A stretch of 64,000 nucleotides of DNA from Gemmata massiliana (GTDB lineage: Bacteria; Planctomycetota; Planctomycetia; Gemmatales; Gemmataceae). Under the pieces are notes generated by a model. That model was not told where the DNA came from. It did no database searches and was given only the letters and a program-made list of their open reading frames with translations. The stretch spans positions 269,874-333,873 of the forward strand of contig HG799465.1 of the NCBI GenBank assembly GCA_000531095.1, written 5' to 3'. This document shows, piece after piece, positions 51,083-61,300 of this stretch. The translations under genes and the position numbers were made by a program. The stretch's first letter is position 1; each line of letters begins with the position of its first letter.

Positions 51083-52374
51083 ATGCGCAGACGTGTCGTC
51101 ATCACCGGGATGGGCGTTATCACCCCGCTGGGGCACAGCGTGGGCGAGTTATTCGCTTCGCAGATCGAGGGGCGCACGGCGGTCGGGCCGATTTCGCGGT
51201 TCGACGCCTCGACCCTCGCCACGACGTTCGCCTCGGAAGTGAAACACTTCGATCTCGTGAAGTACCTGAAGGACGCCACTCCGTTTACCCACAGCGGGTT
51301 GAACACTCGGTTCGCGCTCGGCGCCGCGCAGCAGGCACTTGCGGACGCCGAACTATTGGATGAGTCCCACGGTGACCGGGGGCGGATCGGCATCTACCTT
51401 GGGACCGGCGAGGGGCAAGAGAACTTCGCCGGGCTCATTAACAGCACCGCGGCGGCGGTTACGAGCGGCAGCGACCGCGCCGACCCCGTGCGGTTCATCA
51501 CGGCTCTGCGACCAGTCCTCGACGCACGGAACGAGTCCGAGGTCGAAACGCACACCACGATCGGCCACCTGGCGAACCTGTTCGCGCTGGACGGCCCGAA
51601 CGTGTCCTGCCTCACCGCGTGCGCGGCCGGGTCGCAAGCGATCGGCGAGGCCGCGGAGCTGATCCGTGCCGGCGACGCGGACGCGATGGTCGCGGGCGGA
51701 TCGCAGAGCATGTTGCACCCGCTCGGGGTCGCCGGGTTCACTCGACTCAGCGCCCTGTCGCAACGGAACGACAGCCCCCAAACGGCGAGCCGGCCGTTCG
51801 ACCTCACGCGCGACGGGTTCGTGATCGGTGAAGGCGCGGGAGTCGTGGTTCTGGAGGAACTGGAACACGCGAAGGCACGCGGTGCGACGATCTACGCCGA
51901 ACTCACCGGCTACGGCTCCACGGCCGATGCGTACCGGATGACCGACCCCACCCCGCGGGTAGGGGCGCGATCCGGTGCATGGCGAATGCCCTCGCAGACG
52001 CCGGGCTGCGCCCCATCGACATCGGCTACATCAACGCCCACGGCACCAGCACCACCGCGAACGACGCGATGGAAACGGTGGCGATCAAATCTGTGTTCGG
52101 CGACTACGCCCACAAGATCCCCGTTTCGAGCAGTAAGAGCATGCTCGGGCACTTGATCGCTGCTGCCGGGGCCGTCGAACTGGTGATTTCTGTGATGGCG
52201 ATCCGCTCGGGCGTGCTCCCGCCAACCATCAACTACGAGACGAAAGACCCAGTCTGTGATCTGGACTACATCCCCAACGCGGCCCGCGAGGTCCGGGTCG
52301 ATCACATCCTCTCGAACAGTTTCGGATTCGGCGGCCAGAACGTGTCACTCACGGTGAGCCGGTACCGCGCGTAG
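51083..52374 (+). pseudogene. fabF: beta-ketoacyl-ACP synthase II-like (intact active site) with an apparent 1-base deletion
   Basis: The first frame (from ATG 51083) gives a KAS II N-terminal half with the nucleophile in [18 protein letters not shown], then [20 protein letters not shown]. After MTDPTPR the frame is lost. One extra G near 51957-51965 gives [22 protein letters not shown] and joins it to the second frame, which carries both catalytic His residues ([12 protein letters not shown] and [15 protein letters not shown]) and SFGFGG. The repaired protein has about 430 residues, normal for FabF. Consensus error in a G-run is likely, and true inactivation is possible. It pairs with the upstream inactive ketosynthase. 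Confidence 0.82.
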
Positions 52375-52409
52375 AGGTGCCAGTTCCTCTTCACGCGCTG
52401 AGTAATCGG

Positions 52410-53834
52410 TCACCCGGTCGGGTTCGGTGCGCGACCGAGCCAACGTTCGAGCCAGCGCAACCGCACCCCGCCTTTCACGAGACTAATCATCACCGCGATC
52501 GGCAGTAGCGCCACTCCCAGAACGAGGAAATCGAGGCCGGGGGCGTCCTCGCGCAGCGCGCGGTACGAGCGCCACGCGACAGTTCCCGCCCACCCGATCG
52601 CCACCGCAGCACCAATCGCGCGGCGCCACCAGTCGCGGCGCCACAACGAGATCCAAACCGCGAGCACGACCGCCGCAGCCAGAAACGCCGGTTGCGGCGC
52701 AATCACGTCGTCGAACGTGAGGGTGTTCGGCTTCACGAGCGCCAGCACCGCGAACACAACGCTCAGTGCATCCGGGGCAAGTGCAACACCGCGAGCCCAC
52801 GCATAAAGATAAAACGCTCCCGCTGCGAGGAGCGTCACGAACAGCGGGGTACCGCCGAGCCGCGTCGCGAAGTGGTCGAGGAACTCCCGGTAGATCGCGT
52901 CACTTCGGTGCCCCACCGCGGCCAGCGCCACCAACCCCACCGGTACCGCTAGCGCCACCCACTGCGTCGCGCGGCTCTTTTCCACGAGTCCGAGTTCTAG
53001 CAACAGAATCGCGATCACGAACCCGAACGGCACCAAAAAGTACGGCCCGAAAATGAGTTGGTCGCTGGCGTTGGGCAGCAGGTGGAACGACCAGCACAGC
53101 AGGAACGCGCGCCCGCACACGGCGACCGCGAGGAACACGAACACCGACCACGGGTAGAACGGCCACGGCCACGGGCTGCCGTTGTCGCGCACGTACCCGC
53201 GCCCGCGCCGGATCGCAACAACGAGCGTCAGGAACACCAGCCCCGCGGCCGGTGCGAACCCCCATAGCCCCCACATCAGCGCCTCACTGTGCGGGTCGGA
53301 CAGTACGGCCACGAGCGCGAGCGGGTACAGGAAGAACAGCGCCAGCGCGAGGTGATACGGCACGCGGAAACCGAGGGGCAACCGCAGCCGGATACTTCGC
53401 AGAACGAACTCGGTTACCGCGACCGCGAACGCCAGCCCGCCGACGAAGTACCCGCGCCCGTGGCCGGGGTTCAGCACGAGCAATTCGTCGAACGTGACCG
53501 ACGTCGAGAGGAACATCAGTACCACGAGCAGCAGCACGGTGCGGACGTCGTTCCACACGCGACCGAACCGCACCAACACCAGCGCGGCCGACGCGAGCAG
53601 GAGCGTGTAACCCGCCAGTCCGCCCATTAGCGCCCAAGAATCGGTGTCGCGCTCCCGGGCGCTAAACGACATGCGCAGCCCGAACAGGAACAGCCCGGCG
53701 CTGATGACGTAGAACGGGTTGCTCGTGGACACCCACCGGAGAAACGGGTGTGGCTCGCTTGCAGGTGGGGGCGAACTACTTGTGGGCGGGGGAGAATTGG
53801 GAACATCGGGAACGGGAATATCAGCCGACGACAT
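52410..53834 (-). CDS. polytopic membrane protein
   Basis: This 474-residue protein has a short Pro/Ser-rich cytoplasmic N-terminus (about residues 1-35) followed by roughly 12 hydrophobic segments, for example WALMGGLAGYTLLLASAALV, TVLLLVVLMFLSTSVTF, FVLRSIRLRLPLGF and LDFLVLGVALLPIAVMISLV. No signature motif is recognised, so transporter, channel or polymer-handling roles cannot be told apart. The start MSSADIPV at 53834 is preferred over the slightly longer frame. It is convergent with the ketosynthase operon. Confidence 0.7.
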   Translation of the reverse strand: MSSADIPVPDVPNSPPPTSSSPPPASEPHPFLRWVSTSNPFYVISAGLFLFGLRMSFSARERDTDSWALMGGLAGYTLLLASAALVLVRFGRVWNDVRTVLLLVVLMFLSTSVTFDELLVLNPGHGRGYFVGGLAFAVAVTEFVLRSIRLRLPLGFRVPYHLALALFFLYPLALVAVLSDPHSEALMWGLWGFAPAAGLVFLTLVVAIRRGRGYVRDNGSPWPWPFYPWSVFVFLAVAVCGRAFLLCWSFHLLPNASDQLIFGPYFLVPFGFVIAILLLELGLVEKSRATQWVALAVPVGLVALAAVGHRSDAIYREFLDHFATRLGGTPLFVTLLAAGAFYLYAWARGVALAPDALSVVFAVLALVKPNTLTFDDVIAPQPAFLAAAVVLAVWISLWRRDWWRRAIGAAVAIGWAGTVAWRSYRALREDAPGLDFLVLGVALLPIAVMISLVKGGVRLRWLERWLGRAPNPTG

Positions 53835-54147
53835 GGGTACGACCCTCAAAAACTACGGGCCAGAATAACGATTCGGGGAGATGAAAGATGTGAGAACAGC
53901 GTCCCCGCTCGTGCCCGTTACCCGAAATGACGTTCCCCGTAGTGCGCCAGTTCAGGTACACTCACCGCGCTCCAATAAACACGTTCGCCCCAACAGAGTG
54001 AACTTCTCATTTGTGGTAACGAAGTGTAACAATTCGCACCGCACCGCAAACTCTCCGAGGGGCCAGAACGTCGGAATACGTTAGCATCGGGTGATTTGCG
54101 TTGCGACCTTTCCCGCCCCGCCAGGGGCTTCTTCACGAGGGTTGGGC

Positions 54148-56370
54148 ATGTTTAGCGCGAAGTGGCTGCTGTTGGGCATCCCGGTCGCGGGCGCGGTCGG
54201 GTTGGGTGTGGGCGTCGATCAGTGGCTCAGCGCGGCCGGCGAAGCGAAACAAGACCTCAAACCCGCGACCACGCTCCCGATCTCCCGCGTGGTCCTGTTC
54301 AACAGTGGCGTGGGGTACTTCTCCCGAAGCGGTGAGGTGGAGGGTGACGCGCGCGTCGATCTCACGTTCCCCGAAAGTGACGTGAACGACCTGCTCAAAA
54401 GCATGGTCCTCGAAGATTTCGGGAACGGGCGCATTTCTGCCGTGTCCTACGACTCCCGCGAGCCTATCGCGCGCACGCTCAGCTCGTTCGCGATCAACCT
54501 CAACAACAACCCAACATTCGCGGGCATCATCGGCCAGTTGCGCGGGGAACGCATTGAGGTCGCGGTCAGTGCCACGGCCGCGAACCAGCCGGGTAAGCTC
54601 ACCGGGACCATCGTCGGGGTCGAGAAGCAGAAAGTCCCCGCGGGTACCCAAACCACGGACGCGGAAGTGCTGAACATGTGGTGCGCCGAGGGCATGCGCG
54701 CCATCAAGATGAGCGACATCCAGTCCCTCCGGTTCTCGAACCCTGTAATCGAAAGCGAGTTCCGGCGCGCGTTAGAAGTGCTGGCCCTGTCGCATGACAG
54801 CCAGAAGAAGGCGGTTCAGTTGCACTTCGCGGGCGAGGGGAAGCGCAGAGTTCAGGTCGGGTATGTGATTGATGCACCGATCTGGAAAACCAGTTACCGG
54901 TTGCTCATGAAGGAGCAAGAGAAGCCGTATCTGCAGGGCTGGGCGATGGTCGAGAACCCGACCGACGAGGACTGGTCCACGGTCAAGATGGCACTCGTGA
55001 GTGGGCGTCCGATCTCGTTCAAGATGGACCTGTACAACCCGCTCTACATCAACCGCCCCACCGTCGAACCCGAACTCTTCGCCTCGCTCCGCCCCGTCAC
55101 GTATTCCGGTGGGTTCAAGAACGATGGTCGGGTCGACAATGGTCCGCGGCATTTGGAAAAACTCTCTCTCGCCCCGCCGATGGCCCCGGCTCCCGGCGGT
55201 CCTGGTTTCGGCGGTCCCGGTGGTATGCCCGGAGGCGGTCCCGGAAGTGGGGCCGGCGGCTTCGGCGGAGGTGGTGCTCAATTTGGTCTCGCCGACACGC
55301 GAGACAAGTTCAAGGAAGCCGAAAACAAGCGGTACGCGCAAGACTTCGGCCGCGAACTCGCGGGCAAGATGAGCACGGGGAGTGTCGGGAATGCCGCAAC
55401 CGCGGGCGCGCTGGGCGACTTCTTCCAGTATACGATCGACCACCCGGTCACGCTGGTCCGGCAGAAGAGCGCGCTGCTCCCGATCGTGGGTAAGGACATC
55501 GAAGGGACGCGCGTCTCGATCTACAACGCGGGCGTGCAAGCGAAGCACCCGCTGCTCGGGCTGCGCCTCAAGAACACCAGTGGCGCGCACCTGAATCAAG
55601 GGCCGATCACCGTGTTCGAGGGGAGCACCTACGCCGGGGACACGCGCGTTCTGGACGTCCAGCCCAACGAGGAGCGACTCCTGAGCTACGCGATCGACCT
55701 GGGTACCGAGGTCGATCCGAAGGCCGGCGCGGGCAAGCAGAAGATCACCAGCGTCAAGGCCGTCAAAGGCATTGTGACCACCACCACGAAGATCACGGAA
55801 GAGACGACGTACAAGGCCGTGAACCGGTCGCAGACGGACCGCACTCTGTTGATCGAACACCCGAACCGCAAGAACCAGCAGTTCAAGCTCGTGGACACGG
55901 ACAAGCCCGCCGAGGATACCCCCGAGGTGCTCCGGTTCCAAACTCAGGTGAAGGCAGGTGAAACCAAGTCCTTCACGGTCAAGGAAGAGAAGGACGTCGC
56001 GCAGTCTATGGCCTTGACTAACGGGTCCGAGAACCAGATCCGGTACTTCGTCTCGCTGAGCGAGGCCAGCGCGGGTCTCAAGGCGAAGCTCCAGGAGGCG
56101 CTGAAGATCAAGAGCGACTGGGACGTGACGCTCCGCGAACTGCGCCAGGTTCAGTCCGAACTCCAGCGCCTCAGTGTCGATCAGGAACGGATCCGGAAGA
56201 ACCTGCGCGAGACCCCGAAGGAAGCGGACGTGTACGCGACGTACCTGAAGAAGCTCTCGGACCAGGAAAAAGAGATCGACGCGCTGACCGCGAAGGAGAA
56301 GGAGCACACCGCGACCGAGTTCAAGGCGCGCAAGAAGTACGAAGATTACCTCGCCAACATCTCCGACTGA
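54148..56370 (+). CDS. secreted DUF4139 protein
   Basis: This 740-residue protein has an N-terminal hydrophobic segment (WLLLGIPVAGAVGLGVGV). DUF4139 text: ISRVVLFNSGVGYFSRSGEV near the start, YVIDAPIWKTSYRLLMKEQ, LQGWAMVENPTDEDWSTVK, and later YSAIDLGTEVD-like YAIDLGTEVDPKAGAGKQK. A Gly/Pro-rich insert (about residues 345-380) interrupts the middle of the domain. The C-terminal 90 residues form a Lys/Glu-rich coiled coil (LRQVQSELQRLSVDQERIRK). It is probably periplasmic. DUF4139 proteins have mucoidy-inhibitor-like relatives, but function here is unknown. The start at 54148 opens the signal segment. Confidence 0.78.
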   Translation: MFSAKWLLLGIPVAGAVGLGVGVDQWLSAAGEAKQDLKPATTLPISRVVLFNSGVGYFSRSGEVEGDARVDLTFPESDVNDLLKSMVLEDFGNGRISAVSYDSREPIARTLSSFAINLNNNPTFAGIIGQLRGERIEVAVSATAANQPGKLTGTIVGVEKQKVPAGTQTTDAEVLNMWCAEGMRAIKMSDIQSLRFSNPVIESEFRRALEVLALSHDSQKKAVQLHFAGEGKRRVQVGYVIDAPIWKTSYRLLMKEQEKPYLQGWAMVENPTDEDWSTVKMALVSGRPISFKMDLYNPLYINRPTVEPELFASLRPVTYSGGFKNDGRVDNGPRHLEKLSLAPPMAPAPGGPGFGGPGGMPGGGPGSGAGGFGGGGAQFGLADTRDKFKEAENKRYAQDFGRELAGKMSTGSVGNAATAGALGDFFQYTIDHPVTLVRQKSALLPIVGKDIEGTRVSIYNAGVQAKHPLLGLRLKNTSGAHLNQGPITVFEGSTYAGDTRVLDVQPNEERLLSYAIDLGTEVDPKAGAGKQKITSVKAVKGIVTTTTKITEETTYKAVNRSQTDRTLLIEHPNRKNQQFKLVDTDKPAEDTPEVLRFQTQVKAGETKSFTVKEEKDVAQSMALTNGSENQIRYFVSLSEASAGLKAKLQEALKIKSDWDVTLRELRQVQSELQRLSVDQERIRKNLRETPKEADVYATYLKKLSDQEKEIDALTAKEKEHTATEFKARKKYEDYLANISD

Positions 56371-56395
56371 GAATTGAGGCGCCGAGACGAGTTTC

Positions 56396-56459
56396 GTAGG
56401 TCGGGCTGTGCCCGACGCATAGTGCGAATGAGTGTTCGCGTCGGGCACAGCCCGACTAC
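56396..56459. repeat. REP-like palindrome (TCGGGCTGTGCCCGACG)
   Basis: Each arm (TCGGGCTGTGCCCGACG at 56401-56417 and its reverse complement ending 56457) is itself a hairpin, and the two form one longer inverted repeat around a 22-base centre. It begins 26 bases after the DUF4139 stop. It looks like a repetitive extragenic palindrome. Confidence 0.65.
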
Positions 56460-56462
56460 ATT

Positions 56463-56502
56463 ACGAACCGGCCCGCGAGCTGTTGCTCGCGGGCCGGTTC
56501 GT
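56463..56502. terminator. strong hairpin terminator
   Basis: A perfect 17-bp stem (56463-56479 with 56486-56502) with a 6-base loop is followed by TTCATAAT. It ends the DUF4139 transcript or insulates the acetyltransferase gene. Confidence 0.7.
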
Positions 56503-56567
56503 TTCATAATCGCGGCCTACACTATGACTGAGCGAAGGCGCCAACAATTCGTCACCGAAAGCCTCGG

Positions 56568-57311
56568 ATGAACCTCTATCGCGACGCGCACTACACCTTT
56601 CGTTTCACGGAAGATCGGCTCATTCCGCGGTTCCACTTGGAGGGTGTCGAATCGGGGCACGCCGTGACCGTCTTCGCGCTCACGGACGACGGATCGCGCT
56701 CGCACCTTCTGGCGAAAGCGCGCGTGGGGGAGGGCGGTTGGGTGGAACTGGCGGAACCGCTCGTTGTGCGTGCGGGAAGTGGGTTCGTTGCGGTACCGGC
56801 GCCGGTATACACGATCCGCGACGAAGCTCCCAACGACGCCGACGGCGTCCGGCTCGTGAACCGGCTCGCGTTCAACGGGGACGCGGAGGCCGAGCTGGTC
56901 GAGGCGCTTCGCGCGGGCGGATACGTTCGCGCGTCGCTCGTTGCGGAATGCGAGGGACGAATCGTCGGTCACGTTCTGTTCAGCGATCTGCCGATCGTCA
57001 CCGAACGCGGAATTGTTTCTGCTCTGGCGTTTGCACCAATGGCCGTGTTGCCGGAGTTTCAGAATCTCGGCGTTGGTTCGCGACTGGTGCCCGCGGGACT
57101 CGATGCGTGCCGCGACCGGGGGCACCGGATCGTCGTCGTACTCGGGCACCCGGCGTTCTACCCGCGGTTCGGGTTCTCGCCTGCGCTGGCCGCGAAGCTC
57201 AGTTCCCCGTTCTCGGGCGAAGCGTTCATGGCGGCCGAGTTGGTGCCCGGCGCGCTCACCGGGGTTGCGGGCCGCGTCGAGTACACGCCGCCGTTCGGAG
57301 CCTGGGTGTGA
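56568..57311 (+). CDS. GNAT-family N-acetyltransferase with an extra N-terminal domain
   Basis: In this 247-residue protein, residues about 80-247 form a GNAT fold of the YhbS type: RLVNRLAFNGDAEAELVEAL, ALAFAPMAVLPEFQNLGVGS (the Q-x2-G-x-G/A acetyl-CoA loop), then VVLGHPAFYPRFGFSPA, which is diagnostic for this branch. Residues 1-79 form a small beta-rich domain (YTFRFTEDRLIPRFHLEGVE) not seen in YhbS, of unknown role. The acceptor is unknown. It precedes the dus gene by 20 bases on the same strand, so they are probably co-transcribed. Confidence 0.82.
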   Translation: MNLYRDAHYTFRFTEDRLIPRFHLEGVESGHAVTVFALTDDGSRSHLLAKARVGEGGWVELAEPLVVRAGSGFVAVPAPVYTIRDEAPNDADGVRLVNRLAFNGDAEAELVEALRAGGYVRASLVAECEGRIVGHVLFSDLPIVTERGIVSALAFAPMAVLPEFQNLGVGSRLVPAGLDACRDRGHRIVVVLGHPAFYPRFGFSPALAAKLSSPFSGEAFMAAELVPGALTGVAGRVEYTPPFGAWV

Positions 57312-57331
57312 GTCTGTGATACACTACCTTC

Positions 57332-58309
57332 ATGCTCAACGCTGATAAACCCGCACTGGTTCTCGCGCCGATGGAGGGCGTGACCGATGCGCCCATGCGG
57401 GCGGTCCAGGGGGACGCGGGCGCGTTCACTTATGCCGTTACCGAGTTCCTCCGCGTCAGTCACGCGGTCCCACCCCGGCACGTCTTCCGCGACCACGTTC
57501 CCGAACTGGACACCGACGCGAAAACGCTGACCGGGCTCCCCGTTCAAGTTCAACTGTTGGGCGGCGACGCGAACCTGATGGCGGAATCGGCCGTCCGCGC
57601 GCACGAACTCGGCGCAACGGCCGTCGACATCAACTTCGGGTGCCCCGCACCCACCGTGAATCGGCACGACGGCGGGGCCGCGCTCCTGCGCCACCCGAAG
57701 CGCATTCGCGAGATCGTTACCGCGATCCGCGCCGCGCTCCCGCGCACGGTGCCGGTGTCGGCGAAACTGCGGCTCGGCTGGGACGGGATCGGCGCGATCC
57801 ACGAGAACGCGACGATGGCGGCCGAGGGCGGGGCGTCGTGGATCACGATCCACGGGCGCACGCGCGTCGCGGGGTACGCCCCGCCGATCCACTGGGAGCC
57901 GATCGGGAAGGTGCGCGAGCGGCTCGGGCTGCCGGTCGTGGCCAACGGGGACATCTGGACGATTGACGACTTCCGCCGGTGCCGCGACGCGACCGGGTGC
58001 CGGCACTTCATGCTCGGGCGCGGGGCGCTCGCGGACCCGCGGCTCGCGCACCGCGTCGCGGCCGAACTCGGACTGCGCCAACTCTCGGAAAACGCTCCCC
58101 CGGATGTGCCGTTCGACTGGCTTGCTCAGTTACGGGCGCTCGTGGAGTGGTCGCGCCGGTTCGACATGATGCGGTCTAATAAGAACGTGAGCCGGCTCAA
58201 GCAGTGGCTCCGGCTGGCCGCCCAGTTCGGGAGCTTCACGCGCTTCGATGCGGTGAAGCGCGCGGATAACGTCGAAGATCTGTTTGCGGCCCTCGAAGTC
58301 CCCAACTGA
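57332..58309 (+). CDS. dusC: tRNA-dihydrouridine synthase (DusC-like)
   Basis: This 325-residue FMN enzyme reduces uridines in tRNA. It has the family start LVLAPMEGVTDAPMRAV. VQLLGGDANLMAESAVRAHE and VDINFGCPAPTVNRHDGGAAL follow; the Cys of NFGCP is the catalytic acid. VSAKLRLGWD, ITIHGRTRVAGY and VVANGDIWT complete the barrel. The order ITEFxRV (here VTEFLRVSH) early in the protein and VNRHDGGA fit the DusC branch better than DusA or DusB. The target position in tRNA is inferred only by similarity. Its stop lies 1 base from the convergent sensor kinase gene. Confidence 0.87.
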   Translation: MLNADKPALVLAPMEGVTDAPMRAVQGDAGAFTYAVTEFLRVSHAVPPRHVFRDHVPELDTDAKTLTGLPVQVQLLGGDANLMAESAVRAHELGATAVDINFGCPAPTVNRHDGGAALLRHPKRIREIVTAIRAALPRTVPVSAKLRLGWDGIGAIHENATMAAEGGASWITIHGRTRVAGYAPPIHWEPIGKVRERLGLPVVANGDIWTIDDFRRCRDATGCRHFMLGRGALADPRLAHRVAAELGLRQLSENAPPDVPFDWLAQLRALVEWSRRFDMMRSNKNVSRLKQWLRLAAQFGSFTRFDAVKRADNVEDLFAALEVPN

Positions 58310-58310
58310 C

Positions 58311-61300
58311 TTACTCGGTCCCGTCGAGTACGGCCCGTACCTTCCGCGCGAGCGAAGTCGGCGTGAACGGCTTTTGGAGGAACGCATCGGTTGCCTCCAC
58401 GATCCCGTGGCGCACGATCGCGTCGTCCGTGTACCCGCTCACGAACAGGACTTTGACCCCCGGGCGCTTGGCACGTAGCGCTTCGGCGACCTCGCGCCCG
58501 CCCATGACCGGCATCACGACATCGGACACCAGCATGTGAATCGGGGTCGGGTGCTCTACCGCCATGCGCACCGCTTCCACACCACCGCTCGCTTCCAGGA
58601 CCGTGTACCCGTGCATCTCCAGCGCGAGCCGGGCCAGGCGCCGGACCGTGTCTTCGTCCTCGACGAGCAGGATCGTCTCCGCGCCCCGCGGAACGGTCCG
58701 AATTTCTCCGGATCGTGGTCCCGGGCGCGTTTCGTCAGTCACCGGCAGCAAAATTTTGAACGTCGTACCCACACCAACCTCGCTGTAAACGGCGATGTGC
58801 CCGCGGTGCGTTTTGACGGCCCCGTACACCATCGCCAACCCCAACCCTGTTCCCTTGCCGACCTCTTTGGTCGTGAAGAACGGCTCGAAGATCCGCGCCT
58901 TCACCTCGTCCGTCATCCCGGTTCCAGTGTCCGAAACGGCCATGAGGACGTACCGCCCGCACGGGAGCTCCGGGTACGTGACCGCGTCCTCTTCCCGGAG
59001 CGTCACGTTACGGGTTTCGATGGTCAGTTGGCCCCCACGGGGCATCGCGTCGCGCGCGTTGACCGCGAGGTTAATGACGATCTGCTCCGCGTGCGTCGGG
59101 TCCACTTTGACCGGGCGCAGGTTCGGGTCCAGCGCCGTCGCCAGGCGCACGTCCTCGCCCAGAATCCGGTGCAGGAGCAGTTCCGATTGCGTCACCACTT
59201 CGTTCAGATCGAGGACGCGCGGCTCCACGATGGCCTTGCGGCTGAACGCGAGGAGCTTGGCCGTTAGCGCGGTCGCCCGCTCGCCCGCGGTCGCAATCTC
59301 CTTCACGAGCCGGCGCCCCGGGTCGCGCGGGGGGAGTTGCTCCATCAGGAGCTGTCCCGACACGTTAATAACAGTGAGCAGGTTGTTGAAGTCGTGCGCC
59401 ACACCGCCCGCCAGACGGCCAATGGCGTCCATCTTCTGGGCCTGCCGGAACTGGTCTTCCAGGCGCCGGCGCTCGGTCAGGTCGCGGACCACTTTCGTGA
59501 ACCCGCGGAGTTCCCCGGACCCGTCGTGCAGCACCGTGATGACGACCCCGCCCCAGAATCGCGTCCCGTCCTTGCGCAACTGCCACGCCTCGTCCTCGAA
59601 GCGCCCGCGCAGAACGGCCAACCGCAGTTCCTCCTCGGCCCGACCCGCGTCGAGGTCTTCGGGGCGGTAGAAGGCGGAGTAGTGGCACCCGACGATGCCC
59701 GCGGCCGCGTACCCGAAGAGGCGCTCGGCTCCGGCGTTCCAGGTGAGCACGTGGCCGGCCGGATCGAGCATGAACACGGCGTAGTCCCGGACCCCGTCCA
59801 CCACGAGCCGGAACCGTTCCTCGCTGACGCGCAGGGACTCTTCCGCCGCGCGCCGGTCCGAGATGTCGATGATGACGGCCGAAGCCCGGACCGGGCGCCC
59901 CGCCGCGTCGCGCGCGGCGACCACGCTGATCCGCGCCCAGAGGGTGCTCCCGTCCTTTCGCCGGTACCGCCGGTCCGCCTCGTATGAAGCGCCCTCGGCC
60001 CGCCCGATGTGCTCGTACTGGCGCAGCACGTCCTCAGGTCTTCGGGGTACACAAAGTCCGACACGGCCCGCGCGCGCAGTTCCTCCTCGGTGTACCCGAT
60101 CATCCGGCAGAACGCCTGATTCGCGTTCAGAATACGCGCATCTGGCGACAGCTCGACCATTCCAGCAGTGGTCGCGTCGAAGAACGCCCGGAACCGCCAC
60201 TCACTTTCGCGCAGTTCCTCTTCCGCCAGCTTCCGATCGGTGACGTCCTGCACCTGACCGACGTAGAGCGCCGGGTGCCCGCGCTCGTCGCGGACGAGCG
60301 ACACGCTCGTCACCCCCCACAGGATGTGCCCGTTCTTGTGAACGTAGCGCTTGTGCTGAACGAAGTGCGACGCGCCGGCCAGGAGTAGTTCCCGGCGGGC
60401 GTAGCTCTCGGGCAGGTCGTCGGGGTAGGTCACGTCCGCCGTCGACATGTTCAGCATTTCGGCCTGCGTGTAGCCGAACAGCCGGGCGAACGCGGCATTG
60501 GCCCGGAGGAACCGGTGGTCCAGCGCCGTGATGACCATCGGCACGTGGGAGTCCTCGAACGCCCCGCGCAGCATGGCCTCGCTCGCGCGCAGGGCGTTCT
60601 CGGTCTCCTTGAGTGGCTGAATGTTTCGGCTGGCGCCGACCAATCCCACAATTTCCCCGTTCGTGCCGCGCAGGGGCGTTTTCAGAACGAGGTGCCAGCG
60701 CTCGCGCCCTTCGGGGTCGCGCACCAACTCTTCTTTGTTGAAGACCGTTTCGCCGTCGCGGAGAACGCGCAGATCGTCTTCGTGGTACTCCTGCGCGAGA
60801 TCGGGTGGGTGGAAGTCGAATCCGGTTTTTCCCGTGATTGCCGCTTCGTCCGCTGCCCGGACCAGTCCGACGTGGGCCTGATTGCTGACGACGAACCGCG
60901 CGTCCGCGTCCTTTGTCCAGATGGCGATCGGGAGGGCATCAATGAGCGTGCGCAGGAGCGTCCGCTCGCGCCGCAAGGCGTCTTCGGCCACGCACCGCTC
61001 GGTCACGTCGCGGAAAATCAGGACCGCGCCGAGGATCGCACCGTCGTCGGCCCGGATCGGTGCGGCCGAATCGTCGATCGGGCGCTCGGTGCCGTCCCGG
61101 GCGATCAGAACGGTGCCGCGTGCTAGTTCGGCGTTCTCGCCGTCGGCCAGAACTCGCGCTACGGGGTTCTCGACCGGTTCCCGAGTGTGTTGGTTGACGA
61201 CCCGGAACAAATCTCCGATCGGTGCGCCGGTGGCGTCCGCGGTCGCCCACCCGGTGAGGCGCTCGGCCACCGGGTTGAGCACCGTCACTAATCCCTGCGT

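Noticed and set aside
55190..55285. Gly/Pro-rich repeats as a possible mobile or CRISPR-like array
   Set aside because: Irregular GGPGG codons within the DUF4139 coding frame; a low-complexity linker with no spacers.
54772..56448. 558-codon open frame on the minus strand opposite the DUF4139 gene
   Set aside because: Shadow of a well-conserved coding sequence; no motif or start site of its own.
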